Assembly: GCA_018666235.1 (NCBI GenBank)
Contig: JABJAB010000057.1
Coordinates: forward strand, 1-49,668
Source: Ilumatobacter sp.
GTDB lineage: Bacteria > Actinomycetota > Acidimicrobiia > Acidimicrobiales > Ilumatobacteraceae
Direction: 5' to 3'
DNA length: 49,668 nt
In this document: in pieces, positions 26,253-33,106 of the stretch
How the letters are laid out: each line of letters starts with the position of its first letter
Numbering within the stretch: position 1 is the stretch's first letter
Notes under the pieces: model-generated
What the model was told of the DNA's origin: nothing
Database searches by the model: none
The model's input: the letters and a program-made list of their open reading frames with translations, nothing else
Made by a program: the position numbers and the translations under genes

Positions 26253-26289
26253 GGTGTGACACCTGGTGCATGGCACCAGGTGTCACACC
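26253..26289. terminator. Perfect 17-bp inverted repeat after BMP gene
   Basis: GGTGTGACACCTGGTGC (26253-26269) and its exact complement (26273-26289) are separated by only ATG. It begins 8 bp after the stop of the BMP lipoprotein gene and ends 26 bp before the ATPase start. Such a strong stem could attenuate transcription and lower ATPase relative to lipoprotein, or protect the upstream mRNA. The core GTGACACCTGG is shared with 17615-17625. Confidence 0.75.
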
Positions 26290-26296
26290 CAGTCGG

Positions 26297-27352
26297 TCAC
26301 TCGCCTGCGGGGACCTCGATGGTTCCCTCTGAAATCCCGGCGACGGTGGCGTCGGCGCTCGCACGAACACTCGCGTCGAGACCGAAGCCGTCGTTGTACT
26401 CCATCTCGAGTCCCATGTTCTCGAACGAGATCACGAAGGCCTCGCCACCGAGCGTGCCAGCAGTGATCTTGTCGAGCATCTGCTCAAGCACGATCTCCCA
26501 GTGGTACACCTGCGACGACACGACAATGTCAGCACCGAGGTCGGTCTGGTTGGACTGCGTGCCAAACCACGGGATGCCCTCTTCGGCGGCGACGCCGGTG
26601 GCACCGACGACCATCTGAGCTGTACCGGTCAGCACGTCGGCACCGTTGGCCACGTGGGCCTTGGCCGCCTCCGAGGCGAGCTGCACATCACCGAAGGAAT
26701 CGATGTAGTTGACGTTGACTTCAGCGTCGGGATTCTGTGCTTCCGCGCCAGCGACAAAGCCGTCGATGTAGAGCTTGGCGTCGCCTGCCGGTACCGGACC
26801 GACCACGCCGATGACGTTCGACGCTGTGAGCTGAGCGGCCATCACGCCGTTCACGTAGCCACCCTGGCCGGCATCGACGGAGTAGGCGAAGATGTTGTCC
26901 TTGCCGAAGAAGTCGGTTGACGTGCCCAGCGCGAAGGCAACCTCAGGGAAATCGTCAGCGATCTCCTGCAGAGGACCACCGAACTGAGTGCCGTGCGCGA
27001 TGACGAGGTCGAAGCCGTCCTCTGCGTACCCACGAAGGGCTGCGGCGGCATCTTCGACGACGAAGAGGCCACCAGAAATGGCGACTTCGATGTCACGGCC
27101 CTCGCCAACACGATTGACCGAATCGAACATCGACTGGGACCATGCGAGGTCGTTCTCGGCGCTCGGTGCGACGATGCCGATCTTCATCGGCTCCGCAGCA
27201 GGCTCGGCAGCAGGTTCGTCGGCGGCTGCTTCAGTTTCTGCCGGCGGTTCGGCGGCAGGCTCATCAGCTGCGTCATCGCTGCCGCAGGCTGAGGTGACAA
27301 GTGCAAAGGCGGCTGCCGCTGATGCGATGGCTCTGGTCTTGCTGGCTTTCAT
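26297..27352 (-). CDS. BMP-family substrate-binding lipoprotein
   Basis: This solute-binding protein of 351 residues belongs to the basic membrane protein/PnrA family, whose studied members bind purine or other nucleosides. A signal peptide ends in the lipobox LVTSAC, with Cys23 as the lipid anchor. A 30-residue Ala/Glu/Pro-rich linker (ADEPAAEP repeats) precedes the periplasmic-binding fold, beginning KIGIVAPSAENDLAWSQS and containing IAHGTQFGG and VIGVVGPV. ATG 27352 follows AAGGGGAG, a strong ribosome site, suiting a highly made binding protein. GGTGT is repeated three times (27368-27382) in its leader. Confidence 0.92.
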   Translation of the reverse strand: MKASKTRAIASAAAAFALVTSACGSDDAADEPAAEPPAETEAAADEPAAEPAAEPMKIGIVAPSAENDLAWSQSMFDSVNRVGEGRDIEVAISGGLFVVEDAAAALRGYAEDGFDLVIAHGTQFGGPLQEIADDFPEVAFALGTSTDFFGKDNIFAYSVDAGQGGYVNGVMAAQLTASNVIGVVGPVPAGDAKLYIDGFVAGAEAQNPDAEVNVNYIDSFGDVQLASEAAKAHVANGADVLTGTAQMVVGATGVAAEEGIPWFGTQSNQTDLGADIVVSSQVYHWEIVLEQMLDKITAGTLGGEAFVISFENMGLEMEYNDGFGLDASVRASADATVAGISEGTIEVPAGE

Positions 27353-27401
27353 GTTGCTCCCCTTATTGGTGTGGTGTGGTGTGTTGCAGTGATCTGTTTG
27401 T

Positions 27402-28334
27402 TCAGCCCGAACGGTCGAACGGACGCGTGAGGGCGGACGGTGCGGCGACACGGCGGCTGACGATGACGAGCACCACGATGGTGAGCAGCGCCGGCGCCAT
27501 GGCCGTGAGACTTGCGGTGGCCCCTTCGACAATGCCGAGGGTCTTCCATTGCAGCACCGTTGCCTGGACGATGCCGAAGAGCAGTGCGCCGAGCATCACG
27601 CCATAGGAGCGCCAGGCTCCGAAGTAGACGAGGGCGATCGCGATGAATCCCTGGCCCGCTGTGAGGTTCTGCTGGAAGATGCCGACTTCGAGGGCCAGTG
27701 CCGCGCCTGCGAGGCACGCCATCGTGTTGGCGATGAGGATCGTGATGAGGCGCGTGCCGTTGACGCTCACACCGAGGGTGTCAGCAGCCTCGGGCGTTTC
27801 GCCGACAGCGCGAATATTCAGACCGAACGTCGTCTTGTTGATCATGAACCAGACGACCGGCACCAGAGCGAACGCAACGTAGACCGGCAGGCTGTGTTGG
27901 AAAAAGATCTCACCGATCTTCGGGATATCACTGAGCAGCGGGATGTGGATGTCGCCAAGTCCGGAAATTGGGATCGGCGTCCCGACGTTCTTCTGGAACA
28001 GCAGGTCGGTGAACCCGAGCCCGAAAAGGTAGATGCCAATACCGCTGATGCCTTGCTCCGCCTGCATCACCAGCGTGATGAACGCATAGACCAGCCCCAT
28101 CATCAGTCCCACCATGATGGCGGCGAGAATCCCGAGCGTCGGGCTATCGGTCTCGAGCGTCACGTAGTAGGCGGTGAAAGCGCCAAGCAGCATGACGCCT
28201 TCGACGCCAAGGTTGAGCACGCCACTGCGTTGGCCAATGGTCTCCCCGAGGCCCGCCAGGAGAAAGGGCGTGGCCAATCTGATACCAGATGCGAGCGTGG
28301 CCACGAGGACCGACACGGTGAAGAAGTCGCCCAT
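27402..28334 (-). CDS. ABC transporter permease (BMP-type, NupQ-like)
   Basis: This integral membrane protein of 310 residues belongs to the branched-chain/BMP permease family. About eight to nine hydrophobic helices are visible, with the family motif GQRSGVLNLGVEGVMLLGAF near residue 35 and the conserved coupling region LNIRAVGETPEAADTLGVSV near residue 190, which contacts the ATPase. Its ATG shares one base with the stop of the upstream permease (TGATG), so the two permeases are translationally coupled. It forms the heterodimeric channel with that permease. Confidence 0.9.
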   Translation of the reverse strand: MGDFFTVSVLVATLASGIRLATPFLLAGLGETIGQRSGVLNLGVEGVMLLGAFTAYYVTLETDSPTLGILAAIMVGLMMGLVYAFITLVMQAEQGISGIGIYLFGLGFTDLLFQKNVGTPIPISGLGDIHIPLLSDIPKIGEIFFQHSLPVYVAFALVPVVWFMINKTTFGLNIRAVGETPEAADTLGVSVNGTRLITILIANTMACLAGAALALEVGIFQQNLTAGQGFIAIALVYFGAWRSYGVMLGALLFGIVQATVLQWKTLGIVEGATASLTAMAPALLTIVVLVIVSRRVAAPSALTRPFDRSG

Positions 28335-29578
28335 CAGGCATCACCCTCGTGGGGAGCCGACGGGGCGGAGGAGCCGGGCGGCCGAGCCGTTGATGCCAGC
28401 AAGGAGTCCTCGGTGCGCGGCACCGTTGGGTCGTGGTCGGTTTCGACCTGCGTGAACCCCGTGCCCGGCGATTCGGCCCACGCAGTCAGCCGTGAGCGCA
28501 GCTTCAGGCTGCTGACAACGAACAGCACGACGATGCCGTTCAGCGCCACGATGAGCGCAGCAGGAACTTGCAGTTCCTGCTGGAGTGCGATGCCGCCGGT
28601 GAGCATGCCTCCGAAGAAGAACGAGGCCGGAATCGTCGCCAGCGGATGCAGGCTGCCGAACAGTGCTGCGACGATGCCGTTGAAGCCTGCGCTTTGCGTG
28701 AAGCCGGACGCCCCGCCTTCGGCGATGAGTCGATGCGATTCCGATCCGAAGACGAGCACCGCGCCGGCAATGCCAGCACACGCACCCGAGAAGGCAAGCG
28801 CTTGGACGATGCTCCGCTTCACGGGCATGCCGGCGTACCGCGACGCATTGGCGTTGTGTCCGACCGCTCGAAGACGCACCCCGAGCGCACTGCGGAAGAG
28901 CAGCACGTACCCGAGCACGGCGACGAGGACGGCGATGACCACACCGAGATGCAGCCGGGTGTCCCCGGGCAGCAGCGGAAGATCCGCATTCTCGGACAGC
29001 CGTTCGGTCTGCTGAATCTTGATCGCCCCCGACGCCTTGTCGGTCAGCAGGTCTTGCAGCAGAAAGCTGAGGAACTGCGCGGCGATGATGTTCATCATGA
29101 TGGTGCTGAGAATCTCGTTGACCCCCGCGTAGGCCTTCAGTGCGCCGGGAATCGCACCCCAGATGCCACCGCCGATGGCGCCACCGATCAAGACCAACGG
29201 GACCAGGAAAACCCGCGGCAGTTCAGGCAATGCGAGTGCCACCACCGTGGAGAAGATCGCGCCGACAATGATCTGTCCTTCACCGCCGATGTTGATGACC
29301 CCGGCTCTGAAGGCAATACAGATGCCCACGCCGACGAGCAGCAACGGCGCAGACTTGATCGCGGTGTCTGCCAGCTCATTCCATCCACCGAAGGCACCGT
29401 CGAGCAACGCTGCGTAGCCCGTGATCGGGTTGGCCCCAAGGGCCAACAGCATGATCGCTCCGATGGTGAACGCAACCGCCACCGCCGCGAGCGGAACAGC
29501 AAGCGCAACGAACGGACGGACGAGCGCGGAGGACCTGATGCTCCCGACATCTGCGCGCATCTTCGGCTTGGCTATCAA
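28334..29578 (-). CDS. ABC transporter permease (BMP-type, NupP-like)
   Basis: This is a 414-residue permease with about ten helices. Family motifs are FRAGVINIGGEGQIIVGAIF near residue 95, GVNEILSTIMMNIIA near 155 and the coupling helix LRAVGHNANASRYAGM near 235. The cytoplasmic tail after residue 360 is Pro/Ser/Thr-rich and hydrophilic. TTG 29578 has GGGGGA upstream at close spacing; ATG 29560 is the alternative. It is the first gene of the transporter unit, behind the palindrome at 29617-29631. Confidence 0.88.
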   Translation of the reverse strand: MIAKPKMRADVGSIRSSALVRPFVALAVPLAAVAVAFTIGAIMLLALGANPITGYAALLDGAFGGWNELADTAIKSAPLLLVGVGICIAFRAGVINIGGEGQIIVGAIFSTVVALALPELPRVFLVPLVLIGGAIGGGIWGAIPGALKAYAGVNEILSTIMMNIIAAQFLSFLLQDLLTDKASGAIKIQQTERLSENADLPLLPGDTRLHLGVVIAVLVAVLGYVLLFRSALGVRLRAVGHNANASRYAGMPVKRSIVQALAFSGACAGIAGAVLVFGSESHRLIAEGGASGFTQSAGFNGIVAALFGSLHPLATIPASFFFGGMLTGGIALQQELQVPAALIVALNGIVVLFVVSSLKLRSRLTAWAESPGTGFTQVETDHDPTVPRTEDSLLASTARPPGSSAPSAPHEGDA

Positions 29579-29613
29579 ACGTCCCCCAGTGAACGGCTCA
29601 AATCGTTTCGGTG

Positions 29614-29631
29614 AGGTTAACGATTCGTAAA
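29614..29631 (-). promoter_or_regulatory. Operator copy C on permease promoter
   Basis: TTAAC-GATTC-GTAAA (29617-29631) fits the pattern TTnAC-N5-GTnAA shared with the sites at 31496 and 38018. On the minus strand it overlaps a minus-10-like TAACCT (29619-29614) about 36 bp before the permease start codon. It is likely the repressor site for the transporter unit. Confidence 0.6.
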
Positions 29632-29647
29632 GGGTGCACTGAAATAG

Positions 29648-29664
29648 TCGGCTAGTCGAGCCGA
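29648..29664. terminator. Hairpin over the ygfK stop codon
   Basis: TCGGCT (29648-29653) and AGCCGA (29659-29664) form a perfect 6-bp stem with a 5-nt loop. The ygfK TAG stop (29654-29652) lies in the stem and loop. It may aid transcription end or mRNA protection before the operator at 29617-29631. Confidence 0.45.
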
Positions 29665-31487
29665 AGCGGCAGCCCCTCGGCAGCGTTCAGCAACGCGACC
29701 AACGTCGGCACTGCTGCCTCCGCGCCACCTCCCGCGGTGGCTTCAACCTGCCCGGACGACGTCAGTAAGAAGCGTTCCCCGCTCGCCGCGTCAAAGCGTT
29801 CGGCGTCGAGGTACAGCCGTGGTTTGATGACTGCTGGATCTCCGTTTTCAGGGCAGAACGTCAGGCAGTTGCCGCATTCGTTGCACAGCTCACTGAACAC
29901 GAGGTACTGCTGTCGGCCCTCGACCTCGGCGAACAGGCCAGCGGGATCCGCCTCCGGTTTCGGCGTCGGCAGCTTGAAGAATGCGTCGTTGGGACACACC
30001 GTGACACAAAAGTTGCAGGCCACACACCCCCACATCTCAAGGTCGTGGTCGACCGAGCGCGGCAACTTTTCGTTTCCGGCGAGTTCGTACTTTGCTTTCC
30101 CCTCACCGAGAACGAAGGCAAAGTGTTCGGCAGCAGTGTCACGATGGCCCGCCGCCCGAGCGGCGACGAGGCGCTCGGCGCGGAACCCGTCGAGGTCGGT
30201 TGCTCCGGCGTCGCTGACCGCTGCGGTGAGCGCCTTGAGCATCGGTGCGAGCCTGCCGTAGCCGCCAGGCTTGAGCAGATCGGAGCACACACTGGCCGGG
30301 CGCACCCCCATCGCAATTGCCGCAGCCAGGTTCTCCTTGTCGATGCCCGCCGAGAAGCTGACCATGATGTCACCGGCGCCCCCATGTGCCCCGTCATCGT
30401 GGCCGGGAATCTGCAACTGGCCCGGCAATGCGTCGGCGAGCAAGTCGAGCACCGCAGTGGCAAGGACATGCAACGGCGGACCGGACAGGTACATCGTCTG
30501 ATCCGGCATCCACTGCTTGTGGTTGTCGACAACCAACGTGTTGGTCAGCTTGATACCGAAACGATGGCCGCGATCCTTGGCGTATTGATTGAGTTCTTGA
30601 ATGAGCGAGATCGCGCGTTCGAGATGCAGGTCGTCCTCGAAGGCTTTCGGGACGAGTCGCACGTCGTTGTAGCCGAGGTGACCGTGCACGATTCCGGCCA
30701 CGCCTGCCGGGCCAAGCAGCGTCGGGTTGAGCTTGACGATCATGTCAAGGTCGTGCGCGTCGATCAGATGCTTGGTGATCTGCTCAATTTCGTCAGGTGG
30801 GCATCCGTGGAACGTGGACAGTGTGACGGTGTCGGAGATGACCGGCGAGAACTCGATGTCGGCAAACTCGGCGAACACGCCGCTCGGGTCTGCGGCAATC
30901 TCGGGTCGCAATCGTTCGATCTCCGCGCTCGCGTTGCGCATCGCGTCGATGAAGCCCGCCACCTTCGGCGTCTGGATCCCCGCGAGGTCGTAGCCGACCG
31001 ACATGTCGAACACGTGCGGCCCAGGGTCGCCGTCGGAGTCCCGGCCGACGTACTCACGCAGCGGTTCCCATTGCCGGAGGATCTCGATGATCATCCAGGC
31101 CTTGGTGTACTCCTCGACACTTTGCGCCACCAGCAATTCCTGGCTCCACTCGATGTTGTAGCCAATGGTTTCCATGTCGATGCACGGACGGGCGATCTCG
31201 AGATCATCCAGCACCTGCACCGTCTTCAGTTCAAAAAGGCGCGACCCACCGAGCCACGCCAACACGATGTTTTGGGCCATCTGACTATGTGGTCCTGCAG
31301 CGGGACCGAGCGGTGACGCTGCGCGCCGACCGAGGAACTCGAAAGAGAGATCGATGTTGTCGTCAGGCTTCCAGAACCGCGCCGTCGGCAAGTCGAAGAT
31401 CCGCTTGCGGGTCTCCCACTCGTGTCCGATCCGTCCGAGCAACGTGCTCAACGACATCGGAGTGAGCGGCGGAGCCTCGTGCGTCAT
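29652..31487 (-). CDS. ygfK: YgfK-type Fe-S oxidoreductase, short form
   Basis: This protein of 611 residues matches the N-terminal half of E. coli YgfK: a dihydroorotate-dehydrogenase-like TIM barrel with LGPAAGPHSQMAQNIVLAW, ELKTVQVLD, STFHGCPPDEIE, LNPTLLG and SDLLKPGGYGRL. It ends in two [4Fe-4S] clusters (CVACNFCVTVCPNDA and CNECGNCLTFCPENGDP). E. coli YgfK is about 1030 residues and carries a GltD-like FAD/NAD(P)H module between barrel and clusters; here that module is absent with no frame break. Electrons must therefore come from a separate partner. The family is linked to selenium and purine metabolism loci. The ATG is 6 nt after a TAAAGT box, suggesting leaderless translation. Confidence 0.85.
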   Translation of the reverse strand: MTHEAPPLTPMSLSTLLGRIGHEWETRKRIFDLPTARFWKPDDNIDLSFEFLGRRAASPLGPAAGPHSQMAQNIVLAWLGGSRLFELKTVQVLDDLEIARPCIDMETIGYNIEWSQELLVAQSVEEYTKAWMIIEILRQWEPLREYVGRDSDGDPGPHVFDMSVGYDLAGIQTPKVAGFIDAMRNASAEIERLRPEIAADPSGVFAEFADIEFSPVISDTVTLSTFHGCPPDEIEQITKHLIDAHDLDMIVKLNPTLLGPAGVAGIVHGHLGYNDVRLVPKAFEDDLHLERAISLIQELNQYAKDRGHRFGIKLTNTLVVDNHKQWMPDQTMYLSGPPLHVLATAVLDLLADALPGQLQIPGHDDGAHGGAGDIMVSFSAGIDKENLAAAIAMGVRPASVCSDLLKPGGYGRLAPMLKALTAAVSDAGATDLDGFRAERLVAARAAGHRDTAAEHFAFVLGEGKAKYELAGNEKLPRSVDHDLEMWGCVACNFCVTVCPNDAFFKLPTPKPEADPAGLFAEVEGRQQYLVFSELCNECGNCLTFCPENGDPAVIKPRLYLDAERFDAASGERFLLTSSGQVEATAGGGAEAAVPTLVALLNAAEGLPLRLD

Positions 31488-31493
31488 CCCCGC

Positions 31494-31510
31494 ACTTTAC
31501 AAACTGTAAA
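31494..31510 (-). promoter_or_regulatory. Operator copy A on ygfK leaderless promoter
   Basis: TTTAC-AAACT-GTAAA (31496-31510) is a perfect palindrome. On the minus strand its proximal half overlaps a minus-10 box TAAAGT (31499-31494), 6 nt before the ygfK ATG, with a possible minus-35 TTGCGC 18 bp upstream. A protein bound here would block RNA polymerase directly. It shares TTnAC-N5-GTnAA with sites B and C. Confidence 0.65.
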
Positions 31511-31575
31511 ACAGCGAGCGCAATGATCTCAGACGGTGAATTCCGGCAACAACCACCTCACCAGCGCCCGCATTC

Positions 31576-31935
31576 TCAGCGATGGAGTGCGTTCAAGTAG
31601 CTGTACACGGTGATCCGGCTCATGCCCATTGCCTCGGCGACGTCTTCGACGGCGCGACGCAGCACGAACGCGCCCAGCTCGTCGAGTCGGCGGATCGCCT
31701 GTTGCTTGCCGGGTCGCGAGAGCGTCGGAAGCGGCGCTCCAAGCTCGGTTTCCACCACGGCGATGATGCGGTCGAGCGAACCGTGGATCGGAGGCAGTCG
31801 GACACCTGCCACGATGTCACCGTTCCAGATCAGGGCCACGTCTGATCCGGTCACGTCCGAGGCCCCGACGGTCTCTGCGCCGGCAGCGTCAACCAGTGGC
31901 CGCAACGCCACAGCGAGCGGATGCATTTCGGACAC
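31576..31935 (-). CDS. YheO/DauR-type HTH regulator, short form
   Basis: This protein of 119 residues ends in an HTH_22-like domain: RPGKQQAIRRLDELGAFVLR then AVEDVAEAMGMSRITVYSYLN. YheO/DauR proteins are usually about 200-240 residues with an N-terminal PAS-like domain; here only a reduced sensor part of about 65 residues remains (VTGSDVALIWNGDIVAG). GTG 31935 or ATG 31926 can start it. It lies 52 bp after the ssnA stop and 88 bp before the ygfK start. As the only DNA-binding protein of the locus, it is the best candidate to bind the TTnAC-N5-GTnAA sites. Confidence 0.75.
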   Translation of the reverse strand: MSEMHPLAVALRPLVDAAGAETVGASDVTGSDVALIWNGDIVAGVRLPPIHGSLDRIIAVVETELGAPLPTLSRPGKQQAIRRLDELGAFVLRRAVEDVAEAMGMSRITVYSYLNALHR

Positions 31936-31981
31936 GCTCGAATCGTAGGCGCGATGCAGTCACTTGGTGCCAGGCACGAGT

Positions 31982-31996
31982 GAGTCGCTACGACTC
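31982..31996. terminator. Hairpin with the ssnA stop codon as loop
   Basis: GAGTCG (31982-31987) and CGACTC (31991-31996) form a 6-bp stem whose 3-nt loop CTA is exactly the complement of the ssnA TAG stop. A GTGCCAGGCAC palindrome (31967-31977) follows closely. A weak attenuator between ssnA and the regulator gene is possible. Confidence 0.45.
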
Positions 31997-33058
31997 GAGT
32001 GCACGGTGGAGGCGGACGGCTTGCTCGGCCGCCTTGGCGCGAACTTCGTCAGCGTCAACACGCGTCGCAACTCCGTCACGCAACGCCGGCTCGCCGTTGA
32101 TATCGACATCAATCGCACGAATCGTGGGCGTGAACGCGACGTGCCACGGCTCAATTGTGGAATACGACCAGGTGACGCTGTCCGCCAATGCCTCGGGAAA
32201 CAGTTCCCACCCGCTTGCCATCCACGACCAAGCAGCGTCGGGCGTCGCACTCACATCCTGGTCACGCTGTTTGACGTAGGCGAGCTGGAACTCAGCGAGC
32301 ATGTCAGCGCCAATGCCATCGGTGCCGAGCGCAACGCGATTCGAAAAGCGCGCGGGATCGGCGTACCCGACCGAGTTGTTCATGTTCGACCGCGGGTTGT
32401 GCACGATGGTCCCGCGCAGACCGTGATCGGTCGGCAGGTGGACGCCATGGATCAGGAGCCACTCATCGCGAGTGAGATCGCGGATCCGATCTTCGACACC
32501 GATGTCGTCCGGTCCCTCGGCCACGTGGATGTGCACGCCGACCCCGTGCCGTGCAGCGAGGTCAGCGGCAGCTGCAAGCGAGTCATCGCTGCACGTGAAC
32601 GCCGCATGCACACCGACCATGCCGGTGCGCAGTCCCGATTGAGAGGCACCGGCGGCGGCGAGCTCAGTCAGGTATCGATCGTTCTCGGCCAGTCCCCGCG
32701 CCGCGCCATCGACGCCATGACGGTCGGTGATCCCATAGTTCGTGTTGATTCTCACGCCGACCTCGTTGACCGCGTCGGCGATGACCGACAGCGACCCCTC
32801 GATCGCACGGGGCGACTCGTGGTGATCGATGATCGCGGTCGTTCCCGCTTCGAGCGCGTCGAGCGCACCAAGCTTTGCCGACCACTCGATCATGTCGAGG
32901 TCGAGCGCTGTGTCGAGCCGCCACCACACGTTCTCGAGGATCTCAAGAAAGTTGGCCGGAACCTTCGGCGGCGGCGGCATGCCACGAGCGAGCGACGAGT
33001 ACAGGTGGTGATGTGCACACACCAATCCCGCGGTCACCGCGGTCACGTCTTCGTCCAT
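31988..33058 (-). CDS. ssnA: SsnA-type amidohydrolase, N-terminally short
   Basis: This metal-dependent amidohydrolase has 356 residues, against about 440 in E. coli SsnA. It starts almost at the metal motif (VCAHHHLYSSLARGM) and lacks the usual 50-60-residue N-terminal beta-sandwich. Further metal ligands are in GVHIHVAEG, LLIHGVHL and the Asp of GTDGIGADM. The C-terminal region is also shortened. ATG 33058 is the only sensible start: in-frame sequence upstream reaches the xdh TGA 48 bp away with no other start codon. SsnA proteins are associated with selenium-dependent molybdenum hydroxylase and purine-degradation loci; ring hydrolysis or deamination of an oxidised base is inferred. Confidence 0.78.
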   Translation of the reverse strand: MDEDVTAVTAGLVCAHHHLYSSLARGMPPPPKVPANFLEILENVWWRLDTALDLDMIEWSAKLGALDALEAGTTAIIDHHESPRAIEGSLSVIADAVNEVGVRINTNYGITDRHGVDGAARGLAENDRYLTELAAAGASQSGLRTGMVGVHAAFTCSDDSLAAAADLAARHGVGVHIHVAEGPDDIGVEDRIRDLTRDEWLLIHGVHLPTDHGLRGTIVHNPRSNMNNSVGYADPARFSNRVALGTDGIGADMLAEFQLAYVKQRDQDVSATPDAAWSWMASGWELFPEALADSVTWSYSTIEPWHVAFTPTIRAIDVDINGEPALRDGVATRVDADEVRAKAAEQAVRLHRALES

Positions 33059-33106
33059 TTCACCACGGGATGAAGACGGACCGGTTCGGCCGCAGAGCGA
33101 TGGCTC

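Noticed and set aside
27368..27382. Triple GGTGT repeat before the BMP gene as a phase-variation tract.
   Set aside because: Only three units of 5 bp in a leader with a strong ribosome site; too short to argue for slippage control.
30045..31316. A 423-codon plus-strand frame opposite ygfK.
   Set aside because: It is the complement of conserved ygfK codons and has no recognisable domain.
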